Below are positions 10,632 to 21,285 of a stretch of DNA of 64,000 bases, piece by piece. The DNA is from Anastrepha obliqua. Lineage: Eukaryota > Arthropoda > Insecta > Diptera > Tephritidae. Each line of letters opens with the position of its first letter. Position 1 is the first letter of the stretch. Position numbers and translations under genes: made by a program. The stretch spans positions 164,860,792 through 164,924,791 of the forward strand of contig NC_072892.1 in assembly GCF_027943255.1 (NCBI RefSeq). The letters are read 5' to 3'. A model generated the notes under the pieces. The model was not told the origin of the DNA and ran no database searches. It was given only the letters and a program-made list of their open reading frames with translations.

Positions 10632-11822
10632 CCAATAAGTTTTGCGATTCGATAAGAGAGGGCCTTGCTACTAACCTAAATTTTTTGGCAGTGTTGGTAC
10701 ACTCTTCATATCAACGTATGTAAAGTTTGATTTCCATCTGTCAATTCATTCATGCCATGTCACAGTATTTTCTACAATGGAAAAAATTAAGTTTCGTGTA
10801 GAGATAGAATTTTTATTTTTCGAAGGTTTAAAAGCAAAGGAAATTTATAAAAGAATCTTGAAAGTGTATAAGGGCTTTTCGTCTTCCATTAGCACAGTAG
10901 AGAGATGGGTTGCTGAATTTAGATCTGATCGTACAAAACTTGAAGACGATCAACGTCAAGGGCATCCAAAAAAAGCAACAATACAAGAATTCGTTGGAAA
11001 AATACAATAAATCGTATTGAAAAATCGTCCAGTGACTAAAAGAGTTTTAGTAGAAGCCCCAGGCATCTCATTGGACAGTGTAAGAAATATTTTTACTGAA
11101 GTAATACGAATACGAATTTTTTATCAACATTTAGAGAGCTTCCGAAAAGATGGATGCGACTTGAATCTATCATCATGATCCTAATTCAATCAGGAGGCTA
11201 AAGAGTGGTATGATCATGGCGCTTCGGCTGCGAAACGAGTTCCTATCCAGAAATCGGCCAAGAAAATGTTAGCATAAGTTTTTTGAGATGTGAACGGACT
11301 TTCGTTTGTAGATTACTTGCAAACTGGTAAACAATAAATTCTGAACGAAACATTTTAGTGAGTAGCAGAGAATAGTGTGAACAGTAACCTTTGCACCAGT
11401 TGAAAGGAAAAATTCGTGAAAAAAGGCCCAGTTTGTAAAAAAAAAAAATCTCACTTTTCATCAGGACAATACACCGCATGGGAGCCGCAAGAGCATTTTA
11501 AATTGAAGTTCGAATTGTTACAGAATCCATCCTATTCACCAGATTTGATTCCTATCGACTTCCATTCGTTTCCAGACTTAAAAAAACGCATAGTTGAACA
11601 GTGTTTTTCATCAAACGATGAGGCCATAACAGCTGTGGAAACGGATTTTGCAGCCCTTCCAGAATCTCATTTCATAGATGGATTTCATAAATTGGAATCT
11701 CGTTGGAACAAGTGTACTGGTGTTCAGGGAGATTATACTGAATAATAAAGTACATACATATATTTGAAATCATAAAACTATGTTCTTCTTATCGAACCGC
11801 AAGACTTATTGAACGACTTAGA
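10632..11822 (+). mobile_element. Mariner element with degenerate terminal inverted repeats (Mar-B)
   Basis: CCAATAAGTTTTGCGATTCG at 10632 is inverted as CGAACCGCAAGACTTATTGA at about 11795-11812, giving paired ends around a mariner transposase relic at 10777-11745. The outermost bases of the left end are degraded, so the exact limits are approximate. Confidence 0.8.
10777..11745 (+). pseudogene. Mar-B mariner transposase
   Basis: The ATG at 10777 opens an intact helix-turn-helix region (MEKIKFRVEIEFLFFEGLKA, STVERWVAEFRSDRT). A TAA at about 11008 breaks it. Later frames carry VTKRVLVEAPGISLDSVRNI, then VDYLQTGKQ, and finally PSYSPDLIPIDFHSFPDLKK with a C-terminal ESRWNKCTGVQGDYTE. The first catalytic Asp block and the usual HQDNAPAH block are missing or unrecognisable. 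Members of this family are about 340-350 residues, so most of the length survives in pieces but catalysis does not. Confidence 0.85.
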
Positions 11823-11974
11823 TGTAAGTATACTGCGTCAAATAACTTTTGACATTTATTTCTTTTTTATTTATTTTTCTTTTCTATTTTTTTGTTTCAA
11901 AATATTGTTCATTCCCCTACAAAACCATATAAATCCAAGTTTGAATTTGTGTAAAAATTAAAAAAAAAACGTTT

Positions 11975-12480
11975 TAGGTGCGCAACTAAGTTCTCGCTGT
12001 TTTTTTGTTTTTAATCTAAAACACAACTTTATTCAGAAAAAATGGTTACGAGTGAATCATTGAAAGTATTGCCCATCGCTGGCTCCTACTTTTCACCATA
12101 TTTCTGGTAGATCTCGTATACCGTCGTGGTAAAACTGTTCATCTTTTGAGGCTATCCGCGGATCAAACAATTTTTGATGTCTTCATACGAATGGAACTGC
12201 TGGCCAGCTAGACCATGTGCCATCTATGGGAACAGATGAATATGGCAGGTGGGGTAGAATTTCCCATTTCAGTGTTTCCAGATAGGTTTTAACGGGTTTA
12301 GCATAGGTCCGAGCATTGTCATGCTGTAGAATCACTGTTTCATGCCTCTCCGCGTATTGCGACCGCTTCTCGCGCAGGGCTCGACACAATCGCATCAACT
12401 AAAGCCGCTTGGTCTTAACAGTTCATAATAAATAACACCAACTGGGTCCCTCCAAATACATAACCTTCGCGGCGTGAATA
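11975..12480 (-). pseudogene. Mariner transposase 3' half (Mar-C) with terminal sequence
   Basis: Minus-strand frames read GYVFGGTQLVLFIMNC (12470-12410) and then CRALREKRSQYAERHETVIL followed by QHDNARTYAKPVKTYLETLK, the second catalytic Asp block of a mauritiana-like DD34D transposase. It then degrades through GMGHGLAGQQFHSYED-type sequence. A terminal-repeat-like stretch, TTTAGGTGCGCAACTAAGTT, begins at 11975. The 5' half is absent; the remnant abuts a plus-strand fragment of another mariner at about 12490. Confidence 0.8.
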
Positions 12481-12489
12481 TTCGGCAGA

Positions 12490-12640
12490 GGCGATTACTA
12501 TTTGTTTCCGAATTTGAAGGAATGTTTGGCGGTACGAAGATTTTATTCAAACGAGGAGGTTATTGCAGAAACGATTAGCCATTTTCAGACTTGGATAAAG
12601 GAATCAACAAACTAGAACAGAGTTGGATAAAGTGTATAAT
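12490..12640 (+). pseudogene. Mariner transposase C-terminal scrap (plus strand)
   Basis: Across frames the sequence reads YLFPNLKECLAV then RRFYSNEEVIAETISHFQTW, the C-terminal block of a DD34D mariner transposase. It is in opposite orientation to, and from a different family than, the adjoining Mar-C remnant. Confidence 0.65.
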
Positions 12641-12930
12641 CCTAAAATAAGACTATTAGTCCAGTCATCTGGTAGTTTGACCTGGAAAGTTTTGAGGGAG
12701 TTTTGAAAGTGGATAATTTTTGCCACTTCGCTCCGCCAGCGCTTAAAAACAGTTTTTTTACAATATCTCCATTCCGACGCATTTTATGAGAAAAACATAT
12801 GTATAGAAAATTAAACTAGAGATAATTTCCTACATTTTATGTTATTACGATTTTTTTGTAAAATCAATATATTAGCTTTTGGCGTATGAGCGCCACAAAG
12901 TACATTTTAATATGCGTTTTCAAAAAAAAC

Positions 12931-13985
12931 TTATTTCCACACCACCTGGAGGTAGGCACCGATCAAGACGTCGCAGACTGAAATCTCGTCCGCATCATCT
13001 GCGATACGATTATCAAACTCATCACTATCCTCTTCTTTGTCCGTTTCATCAAACGTTTGCTCTAAAATAGTCGCAGTTTCTTGTTTTAGCAAGGATTCTG
13101 GAGCTGGGGGCTCGAGTGTCGTAACAGGAACTAACCCATTTTTGTTTCTGTTCCATTCCCATTGTTCTGCATTTTGTTCATTTTGTTGTTGAACCTGGTG
13201 ATAGGTTCGGAATGAATACTGTCGTGCTGCTGCCTCTGTTGGTGGTAGGGACGCAATATTAAATTTATTTTTATATGCTGATTTTGTGAAGCATGCACAT
13301 CTGTACTCATTTAAAGACATGGTTTTTTACTTTTCACATCACTGTAACCGTATAATTCAAGAAGAAAATGTTCTACTGCTTTAGCAATAATCTCAGGATC
13401 GACGTTTGGATTTTTAGATATCTGAATTACCTGGTTTAAATTAGGATTTTTTCGGAGTACATTAATGAACTTCATTTTTCCTTGATAAAAGAGTGCACAT
13501 GTTGTATCACAGCCACTGAATGCATGCAGAAATAGAATATGATCTGCAGCTGTTTTATCTATAATACTTTGTGTGGAATATATTTGTTGGGTAATTTTAC
13601 CTTTTCCTGGTTTGAGAAAGTACACGTTTGATCGCGTACATAGAGCTGTCAAAAGAATAAGAAGATCTATATCTTCGCCGACCACTATTACGGTGTCGAA
13701 CGCTGGAGAAACACGTATTGCGATATTGCGATATTGCGATATCTCCGCGGCTTGTGAGACCATGAATTTCTCAGCTTCAAATTTTGTTTTCAACATTTTA
13801 ATGAGGCGGTTCTTGTTCGCATCATTCCCCAGAAATTTATCTTGTGAAAATTTGAAATTTAAAAAGAGCATCCAAAATCTATAAAAATTATTCAGTTTCA
13901 AAACTCCAGGAAAACTTTCCAGGCAACTCTCTTTTTTTACCACATGCCTGCCAAATAATTTAGTACTTTTTTTTTTTTGACGCAC
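12931..13985 (-). pseudogene. FEN/XPG-like nuclease-fold protein of unknown function, frameshifted
   Basis: Two overlapping minus-strand frames form one broken coding region. The upstream frame (13985-13311) contains NRLIKMLKTKFEAEKFMVSQ, then VIVVGEDIDLLILLTAL, then HILFLHAFSGCDTTCALFYQ. The acidic ED.D-LL motif and GCDTT motif resemble the internal domain of FEN1/XPG flap nucleases (a PIN-like fold). The downstream frame (13320-12931) contains FNIASLPPTEAAARQYSFRT and ends in an acidic tail. I recall a widespread invertebrate protein family with these motifs, often followed by TSO1-like cysteine repeats, which are absent here. The frame changes within a run of A bases at about 13315-13325. 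N-terminal limits are unclear. It may be carried by a mobile element; the function is unknown. Confidence 0.6.
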
Positions 13986-15694
13986 TTTTCAAAAAACCCT
14001 CACACAAACAGGCGCGGAAAGGTCAAAACAAAGATTTCCTGCACTAAAAATCATTTTTTTTAAATATTTACTAAAAAACTTATTTAAAAACTAAATCGGA
14101 AGATGACTTTGCGCTTTTGTATTTACTAGGGATTTAAAAAAAATATTACCTCATTTAAAATTTAATTTAAAAAAATTATCTACATTTTTGGCTTCAAATA
14201 TTATTTTAACTATTCGGAACTTTAACACTTAAGAAACTCCTATCAGCAACTCACGTAGATCTGCCTTAGTGCGCCTGCAACGCATATACCATAGGTTGAG
14301 GTATGTATGTATGTATTTAGCCATTATGTTTATGTATTTGCTAATGCCATAATCGAATGCGAACCTGAACGCGGCGGATAATTTAAATTGATGCCTTATT
14401 GCGCAAAGTGGCAAAAGCTCGAGAAGATCGTGACACACAGTGAATTCACTTGCGGGAATTCTCCAGCTACGCTAAACAACCATTGTTGGCTGTTGGGTGC
14501 GTGTGTGTGTGTGTGTTTGTTGTCATTGTGTGTCATTGGTGTTAACACAATAGTTACAAATCCCACCGCCTGTACCACCTGAATGCATTGTTGTTGTTGT
14601 TGTAGCAGTTGCTTGCCTTTCCAGTGCACTACACAATACAATGTAATCAATGCGTTGCACGCAGTGCCTTCGGAGTTAAGCTTCACGGATGTACGCTGCG
14701 TATGAGTGACAAAAATGCTTTTAACGTCGTGCCTGTCTCCGGTGCTTTGAGCAAACACATCCGTTTTGACAAGTGGAATGCGGTATGATTGTGCTTGACA
14801 GTTGGTTGCCTGTGTATGCGAGTGTATGTAAGTGTGTGCAAGTGTGTGTGTGTGTGGTATACAGCGTGGCATTAACGACATGTCGCATATACACAGCCAT
14901 CCGCCATGCTTTTCTGTTTAAATGGGTGTCTCCTTTTCAACTGCACTACTCGTTTTGACTTTCTCACCGTGAATTGCTTTAATGGCTTCCTTTCGACATT
15001 CCATTTCAGATTGTCTTCGATCTACGCATTTCACTAGTGAGGCAAAATCATTTGAACTGCTGTCAATGCAATATCAAATAAACATTAATCATAATAAGAA
15101 ATAGTGGAAATTATTATGCAATTTTTCTTCTTCAATTCAAGCGAGTAAATTCCAAAATGACAGGTAAGTGTATTTAACTTATTTATGAAACGTCTGTCTT
15201 TAATTGTTTGACAAATACCAACTTTTATCGAGTTAGATTGCAAAGATGATGGAAAATCTAAATCTCTTTCGCGTGTGCTGTAGGTGCGTGCGTGAGGTCA
15301 TTTTCAATATTAGACGTCCTCACACTAAGAGTGCATATGCACAAATTTTCGATAGAATTTATCCATTTCTATATTGAGATATGTGCCGAAATTTTATGAA
15401 AAAAGATTTGCCTACCATGTTTTAATTTTGATGTGCCTTTTTCTACTTAAAGTTACACCACCGACCCATACAAGTATATCAAGGAAGTAGCAAGAGGGTT
15501 AATCTGTTAATTGCTTAAACAAATGTCTTTACAATAAGAACGTTTTAAGCGTTCTAAGTCCTCTCCTAGGACTTTTTGGCACTACAGTAGAAACTCGATT
15601 CATGAACACCTTGACACTTGCGACACATTTCTTTTCCATTGCGTACCCAGTACTCAGCAGCCTCGTAAATCTCACGTAAAGCACGGTACTTGCA
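13986..15694. other. Non-coding sequence with microsatellites
   Basis: Contains a TATG run at about 14305, GT-rich runs at about 14500-14520 and 14830-14860, and a TTGTTGTTGTTGTAGCAG motif at about 14588-14608 of the dispersed short repeat seen at 4521 and 25559. The only possible gene signal is an ATG followed by a splice donor at 15157-15169, treated as a finding. Confidence 0.4.
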
Positions 15695-16016
15695 CTTTTC
15701 CAAATTTATGTACCTACTTTCCCTTTTTCTAAAAACAAAAAAACAAAAATCTCTTTCCTCAAACCCATAACCTTATACATTCCATCCTTACTCCAGCACA
15801 TTATTTGCACAAGCAAAAACAAACAGTTACACATTGCAACAGCGGCGCCAGCAAGAGGAAGCGGGCAACCGCGATAATAGCGCAGACACACCACTTAAGC
15901 GAAGTCCTCAACCATCAGTGTGATCCTTCTGCAGAAAAATGTGACACACAGATGGCGCTTCAAGCAGTAAGAAGGCGTTGTTCCTAAGCAACGACAGGTG
16001 CTCGATATTTACAACA
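15695..16016 (+). mobile_element. SINE family 2 copy, 5' truncated
   Basis: Reverse complement of the body of the SINE at 9022-9455, matching from the TACCTACTTTCCCTTTTTCT segment to GTTCCTAAGCAACGACAGGT. The tRNA-like head is absent, as expected for 5' truncation. Confidence 0.75.
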
Positions 16017-16204
16017 TTTTTTGTTTTGTCTTTCTATTTTGCTCTTTTTACGTGGTATTTTTGCTTGCACAAATGCTGCTGAAAATCATAAAGTCAGATT
16101 ATTGAGAAGTCAGCGAGTCCGCGTTCACTGAAATTTTTTTACTGATATGCCTGTTATCTATAATGCAAATAAAAGCATCAATGACTGACGGTATTCGGCT
16201 GTTA

Positions 16205-16495
16205 TGCCTCCCTGTGACTTCTTCCTATTCGAAAAATTTCATTTGGCCATGAAAGGAAAACGTTTTGCGTCCGTAGAGCACATCCAAAAGGATTGTACCG
16301 ACATCCTGAAGGACATTCCGGATTCCGGTCAATGACCAGAAACACTCTTCCGAAAAGCTTTTAGATCACGCAAAACAGTGTATCGAGGCTCTGGACTATT
16401 TTTAATAAATAAACTCGAAGTTATCAGAACAAAGCTCCGGTCGTTTCGATTTTAGCACAGTCTTGTTTATTTTGGACTTCACCTTTTATACTTCA
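16205..16495 (+). pseudogene. Mar-A mariner transposase C-terminus and right end
   Basis: PPCDFFLFEKLHLAMKGKRF holds the third catalytic Asp, followed by SVEHIQKDCTDILKDIPDSG, a stop, and sequence matching the element end at 40176. The right terminus TTTGGACTTCACCTT lies at about 16482-16495. Everything upstream of the third Asp is missing. Confidence 0.8.
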
Positions 16496-16516
16496 ATTGA
16501 ATTTGCTATTTATGTA

Positions 16517-16538
16517 GGGGGGGGGGGGGGGGGGGGGG
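16517..16538 (+). repeat. 22-base guanine homopolymer
   Basis: Uninterrupted run of 22 G on the plus strand within AT-rich DNA, following TATGTA and preceding ATGCAACAG. Confidence 0.9.
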
Positions 16539-17916
16539 ATGCAACAGTGGAAAAAAATGACTAAATATATTTACTAGAGAAGCCAATAAAACTCAATAAA
16601 ACAGGACAAGTACTAAAATTTATTAAGGAAGTTGGGCTAAGGGAAATACTCTGAATCCATTACTGAACTACAATAAATCTTTCAGTTCAAAATACTTAAC
16701 AATAACAATAAAAATAACAATAAAAAGAGGAATAATAATCATAGTAAATTTTCTGTGAAGCTTTTAAGGTTTTTGGGCAACTTCAACAGGTTAACAATAT
16801 CTGCCCATCTTTAATTTTCCTTACAATAACACTAATTATTTAAAAATCTGTCAAAATTTTTTAAAATATAAGGTTTTAATTTTTCGAAGGTCTGATTTTC
16901 ATTTTAAATAATTTTTTATTAAAGCCCCTATTTCGAATTCCAAAGGCTCATATCTCGATTTCCGAGGCTAATTTCGAAAATCCGAGTAATTCCTCTTTTA
17001 CTTATTACTCAATCTCTTAAATAGAATTGGTTTGGTCCAATACACAGAAAAAAAGTTGAAAAAGTTTGTCGTAAAGTGTTAAAGCACTTTTTGTTAGTCT
17101 CTTAGTGTGCGCCTCCTTCCTTCCTGGCTGACTATCCCCACCTTAACCAAACGTAATTTAAATTTTATTAGTTCACGTTTCACCCCCCAGGTATACTTTA
17201 CACTTGCATTTGTGGCAACAAACGTTTCTTTTTCTCTTTATTCAGTTGAATTTCCTGCTTGCGAGTGGCAAGCATTTGCCACGCCTGCAGCTGCTTTGCT
17301 GCCACGTTGTGGTTACTAAATGAGTTCCACAATTAATTTAGCTTTGAGGTGAAAGCGTACTTATGCCAATTATTGTTGTGTGAGTGCAACGAGTGTTGCA
17401 AGCAATTCTCGGAAATATATTCATTCTGTGCGCCACATGTATGTGCGTTTGTATGGATGTGTGAGTGTGCGAGTATATGGGAATGGCACAACAGGAAATT
17501 CAATTTTTTCGCGTTCATTGTATAATAATTAAAATGGCGTCGAAATGCCAGAAGTCACTCTTTGTCGCTAATAAAATCCGATTAAATTATGTTCCTTTAA
17601 AGCGGAAAATGTCATTAATACGCTTTGAATAAAGTACGAAGTAGTACTCAAATGCAATGCAAAACGACAAAGGTGTTGTAACTGGCGCGTGGGGAAGGTG
17701 CGCTCGTGTGTGTGTCATATATTTTCCTGTAATGAGTGGATTAAATGATTACAGTTTATACTATTGCTGACACCATATAAAACCCAATAAATTACAGCTA
17801 ATTGCGAACCATTTCCGGGTGTAAAGGTATTAAAGTTTTAGTGGAAGTTAATTGCATTACATTTGCGAACTCGATTCGTTTGTTCAATTTAGATGCTTTG
17901 CTGTTTTATGTTTATA
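16539..17916. other. No gene recognised
   Basis: AT-rich sequence including AATAAC repeats at about 16700. Flies often carry such spacers between transposon insertions. No coding or element signal was recognised. Confidence 0.4.
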
Positions 17917-18837
17917 AAGGGTGGTTAAGTTTCAAGGGCCGGTGTTGATTTTGAATAAAATAAAATTTTTTTAAGAAATTATTGTCATTTCTCTTTAATA
18001 TGATAATATTGGTATAGCTCAATTACGCATGAACCAAAATATCGGCCAAATGGCCACCGCGGTCTCAGCGGCACACCTCCATCCGATGGTCCAAATTTTC
18101 GATGGCGCTGAGGCATAATTGAGATTCTATGCCGTTAATGTGCCGATTTATCTCATCCTTTATCTCTTGAATTGTTGCTGGCTTATCAACGTACATCTTT
18201 TCTTTCAAATAATCCGAAAGAAAGAAGTCCGACGGTGTCAAATCACATGATCTTGGCGGCCAAGTGACATCGCCGCGACGCGAGATTATTCGGCCATCAA
18301 ATTTTTCGCGCAAAAGAGCCATTGTTTCGTTAGCTGTGTGACAAGTGGCACTGTCCTGTTGAAACCACATATCGTCCACACACATATCTTCCGATTCGAG
18401 CCATAAAAAGTTCGTTATCATCTCACGATAGCGAACACTATTCACAGTAACTGCCTGACCGACCTCATTTTGGAAAAAATACGGCCCAATGATGCCACCG
18501 GCCCATAAACCGCACCAAACAGTCACTCTTTGTGGGTGCATTGGTTTTTCGGCAATCACTCTTGGATTATCATTCGCCCAAATGCGGCAATTCTGCTTAT
18601 TGACGAATCCATTGAGGTGAAAATGTGAGGTCACGAAGTGCGCGATATGCATTTTGATTTGAACACCCGTTTTCATAATAAGCCGGAATTACTTTAACGC
18701 GTTGCTCGATTGTGTATATTAGCATGGTTCAAATTGAATTGGTCTGAAATTGAAAAATGTCAAGTAAAATGCAGAAAAAAACTCTAACGTCAAGTTTTTT
18801 CACATTCAACAGCGGCCCTTGAAATTCAACCACCCTT
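17917..18837 (-). mobile_element. Rosa-type mariner element with intact ends, internally deleted
   Basis: AAGGGTGGTTAAGTTTCAAG at 17917 is inverted at the right end, which closes with TTGAAATTCAACCACCCTT at 18837. Both ends are flanked by TA (17915-17916 and 18838-18839), the standard mariner target duplication. The length of 921 bp is short for a mariner because the N-terminal half of the transposase is deleted. The right end and 70 bp of flank are duplicated at 19625-20001. Confidence 0.9.
18065..18725 (-). pseudogene. Rosa-type (DD41D) transposase, internally deleted
   Basis: The ATG at 18725 opens MLIYTIEQRVKVIPAYYENG, the family's N-terminus. A deletion then joins the start of the helix-turn-helix to HFHLNGFVNKQNCRIW, removing the first catalytic Asp. 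The remainder is well kept: VTVWCGLWAGGIIGPYFF, WFQQDSATCHTANETM (second Asp) and RSCDLTPSDFF (third Asp). There are 41 residues between the second and third Asp, the DD41D spacing of rosa mariners. The C-terminus ends near 18065. Confidence 0.85.
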
Positions 18838-18911
18838 TAGAACAATGAATGATTTCGGTGAGTCTGCTAAAGCAAACTTTGGACAGATACACTTTTTAAT
18901 TGGGTTGACTT
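18562..18911. repeat. Local duplication, copy 1
   Basis: Matches 19625-20001 from ACTCTTGGATTATCATTCGC through the rosa right end and on through at least 70 bp of flanking DNA (AACAATGAATGATTTCGGTG and following). Since flank and element are copied together, this is a DNA duplication and not a second transposition. Confidence 0.85.
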
Positions 18912-19212
18912 TGACAATTATGAAAGGAGGTTAGGCAGTTGGTGGAATGAAGAGGAAGCGGTCTGCAGTTAACAAGCTATTGTTATTAAATATGGCGATT
19001 TATATGTAATGGGATTTAGCAGTGCGACGTGGAGAATCTATTGAGCCACCTTCACGGATTCAAAGTTTCTCTCTCAGCTCAAATTTCTCAATAAATAGCA
19101 TTTACCCCATTTTATTAAGTTTTATTCACTTGTTGCTTTCGTCCAAGGAGAGGCCCTGAAGGCCATCTGCAGGCTGAAACACAATGGGAATTAGTACGCT
19201 CCATGTCCGGCA

Positions 19213-19622
19213 TTGGACAACAGAGTAGGCATGGACTTCGATCCAACGGTCCTTGCCAGGTCCCTTGACTGCACGCCATCCAGAGTTGTGCTTGAAAAGA
19301 AATACAGTGTGGTACTGCCAGAGGCTCAATTGAGGTCAAAATCAGAAAATGAGCCCGGCAAACACTGCTTTCGCATTTTCACGTATGGCTCCAAGACGGA
19401 GCATGGCTCTGGCTCTGGGTCTACGTGGAATCCAGCGGGACAAAACTGTGCTTTGCTCTTGGAATGCATGCATCTGTGTTTCAAGCGGAGGTGTATGCTG
19501 TTCAAGAAGCGATGAACTTTGTTGTGGAAAACCGATGGAGAGGCAGATCTGTATATGTCTGCAGCGACAACCAAGCTGCGCTCATGGCCTTAGACAGTCC
19601 TCCGATCATATCAGGGGTTGTC
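19213..19622 (+). pseudogene. Jockey-like LINE RNase H fragment
   Basis: Plus-strand frames read CFRIFTYGSKTEHGSGSG (normally FTDGSK, so the first catalytic Asp is replaced) and, one frame over, GMHASVFQAEVYAVQEAMNF then SVYVCSDNQAALMALDS. These are consecutive RNase H motifs. The fragment stops at about 19622, exactly where the duplicated rosa segment starts. Confidence 0.85.
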
Positions 19623-19624
19623 CA

Positions 19625-20001
19625 CTCTTGGATTATCATTCGCCCAAATGCGGCAATTCTGCTTATTGACGAATCCACTGACGTGAAAATGTGTCTCATC
19701 ACTGAAGATGATTTTCTTCACGAAGTGCGCGATATGCATTTTGATTTGAACGCCCGTTTTCATAATAAGCCTGAATAACTTTAACGCGTTGCTCGATTGT
19801 GTATATTTCCATCGTTCAAATTGAGTTGGTCTGGGATTGAAAAACGTCAAATAAAATCTAGAAAAAAACTTGACGTTTAGATGTGGTTCACATTCAACAT
19901 CGGCCCTTAAAATTCAACCACCCTTTAGAACAATGAACGATTTCGGTGAGTCTGCTGAAGCAAACTTTGGACAGATACACTTTTTAATTGGGTTGACTTT
20001 G
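19625..20001. repeat. Local duplication, copy 2, carrying a rosa 5' end
   Basis: Second copy of 18562-18911. It retains about 24 bp lost from copy 1, restoring IIFSDETHFHVSGFV with the first catalytic Asp on the minus strand (about 19720-19680). It contains the rosa terminal repeat ending at about 19926 and the same flank (CGATTTCGGTGAGTCTGCTG). Its N-terminus MEIYTIEQ-type start lies near 19815. Confidence 0.85.
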
Positions 20002-20029
20002 CCTATTACGACCAGATCGGAGAAAATCT

Positions 20030-20200
20030 TCCACGACTTCTCGGCCCTCTGCAAAAGCCTTACACCACTCGCAGATCCGTGTTTTTAGTAAAGCACACTC
20101 GCCATGGGTTTTCTACAATATTTTTCTCCAATTCGGCACACGAAATCTTGTTGAAAACACAAAATGTAAGACAAATTCTTTGTTCGATATTTTTATCCAT
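20030..20200 (-). pseudogene. Mariner helix-turn-helix fragment
   Basis: The ATG at 20200 opens MDKNIEQRICLTFCVFNKIS, the N-terminal DNA-binding region of a mariner transposase, close in type to the start at 28246. It continues to about 20030 with sequence resembling the second helix-turn-helix, then ends against the duplication. No catalytic region is present. Confidence 0.7.
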
Positions 20201-20329
20201 AGTGAAAATCGCAGAGCACACCTGCGGTTGACTGATATAATTAAATGGCAAAAACAAGCTATGATGAAACTCTGCGATACTATAGAGGACAGTTGTACCA
20301 ACATTCCAGCAAAAAAATTTAGACATATA

Positions 20330-21285
20330 CGAGGGGTGCCCTTTATATGTCGGGATTTAGCAACCCTGGTGTTGCAATCTGGCAACTGACAGCTGTATCG
20401 CAAAGTTTGACATTTTCTGGCTTTTACGTACTCAAAACGTTTTGAAATACTGAGATTGAGACAACCTTAGGCATTAGTGGGACCAGCATACATTTAATAT
20501 TGCATAAACTTTTGACTGTCAAAAAAATTTGTTCGGGTTGGATCCCACACAATTTGTCAATCGCTCAAAAAAAGGCTCGTGTCGATTGGTCGAAGGAAAT
20601 GCTCAAAAAATACGATCGCGGGGCTTCGAAATACGTCTATAACATCGTGATAGGTAATGAATCATAGATTTACGCGTATGAGCTCGAAAGTAAACAGCAG
20701 TCGACTGTATGGGTGTTTCAGGATGAGCCAAATCCAACAAAAGTTGTTCGCGCACGAAGTACTTCCAAGCAAATGGTCGCCTGTTTTTTTCGAAAAAACT
20801 GTACATGTCGCAACCGTACCACTAGAACAACGCAGAACAGTAAATTCTGAGTGGTACACAATCATTTGTTTCCCAGTTGTCTTCCAAGAAATTAGGAAAA
20901 CCAATCGCCAAAGACGGATCACTCTTCACCAGGACAATGCGAGCTCTCACACATCGGCTCAAACAACTGCATTTCTGAGCACCCAAAACATCGAATTAAT
21001 GGGTCATCCGCCGTATAGTCCTGACTTGGCACCGAATGACTTCTTTTTATTCCCGTACGTAAAAAACAAACTGAGAGGTCAACGTTTTTCGACACCTGAA
21101 GAAGCGGTTGCGGCATTCAGAATGGATGTTTTGGAGGTACCTCATTCAGAGTGGCAAAAGTGCTTCGACAATTGGTTCAAACGCATGCAAAAGTGGATAG
21201 ACCTTCATGGAGAATATTTTGAAAAACAATAAAGATTAAAATTTGTTTTTGTTCTCTAATCCCGACATATAAAAGGCACCCCTCG
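20330..21285 (+). mobile_element. Mariner element Mar-D with intact terminal repeats
   Basis: CGAGGGGTGCCCTTTATATG at 20330 is inverted as CATATAAAAGGCACCCCTCG at 21285, each flanked by TA (20328-20329, 21286-21287). The repeats are about 30 bp and nearly identical. At 956 bp it is a deletion derivative; the N-terminal third of the transposase is missing. Confidence 0.93.
20470..21232 (+). pseudogene. Mar-D DD34D mariner transposase, N-terminal deletion
   Basis: An early frame reads KKARVDWSKEMLKKYDRGAS and VIGNES (degraded first Asp block, normally GDESW), with a stop. A long frame at 20657-21232 continues with FQ..PNPTK-type sequence in a shifted frame, then ITLHQDNASSHTSAQTTAFL (second Asp), GHPPYSPDLAPNDFFLFPYV (third Asp) and a good C-terminus, GEYFEKQ, with its natural stop. 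The catalytic core from the second Asp onward is intact. The helix-turn-helix is absent, so it is non-functional. Confidence 0.88.

Noticed and set aside
14396..14881. 161-codon minus-strand open frame
   Set aside because: Composition is driven by GT/CA and TTG microsatellites (His/Thr and Gln runs) with no family signal.
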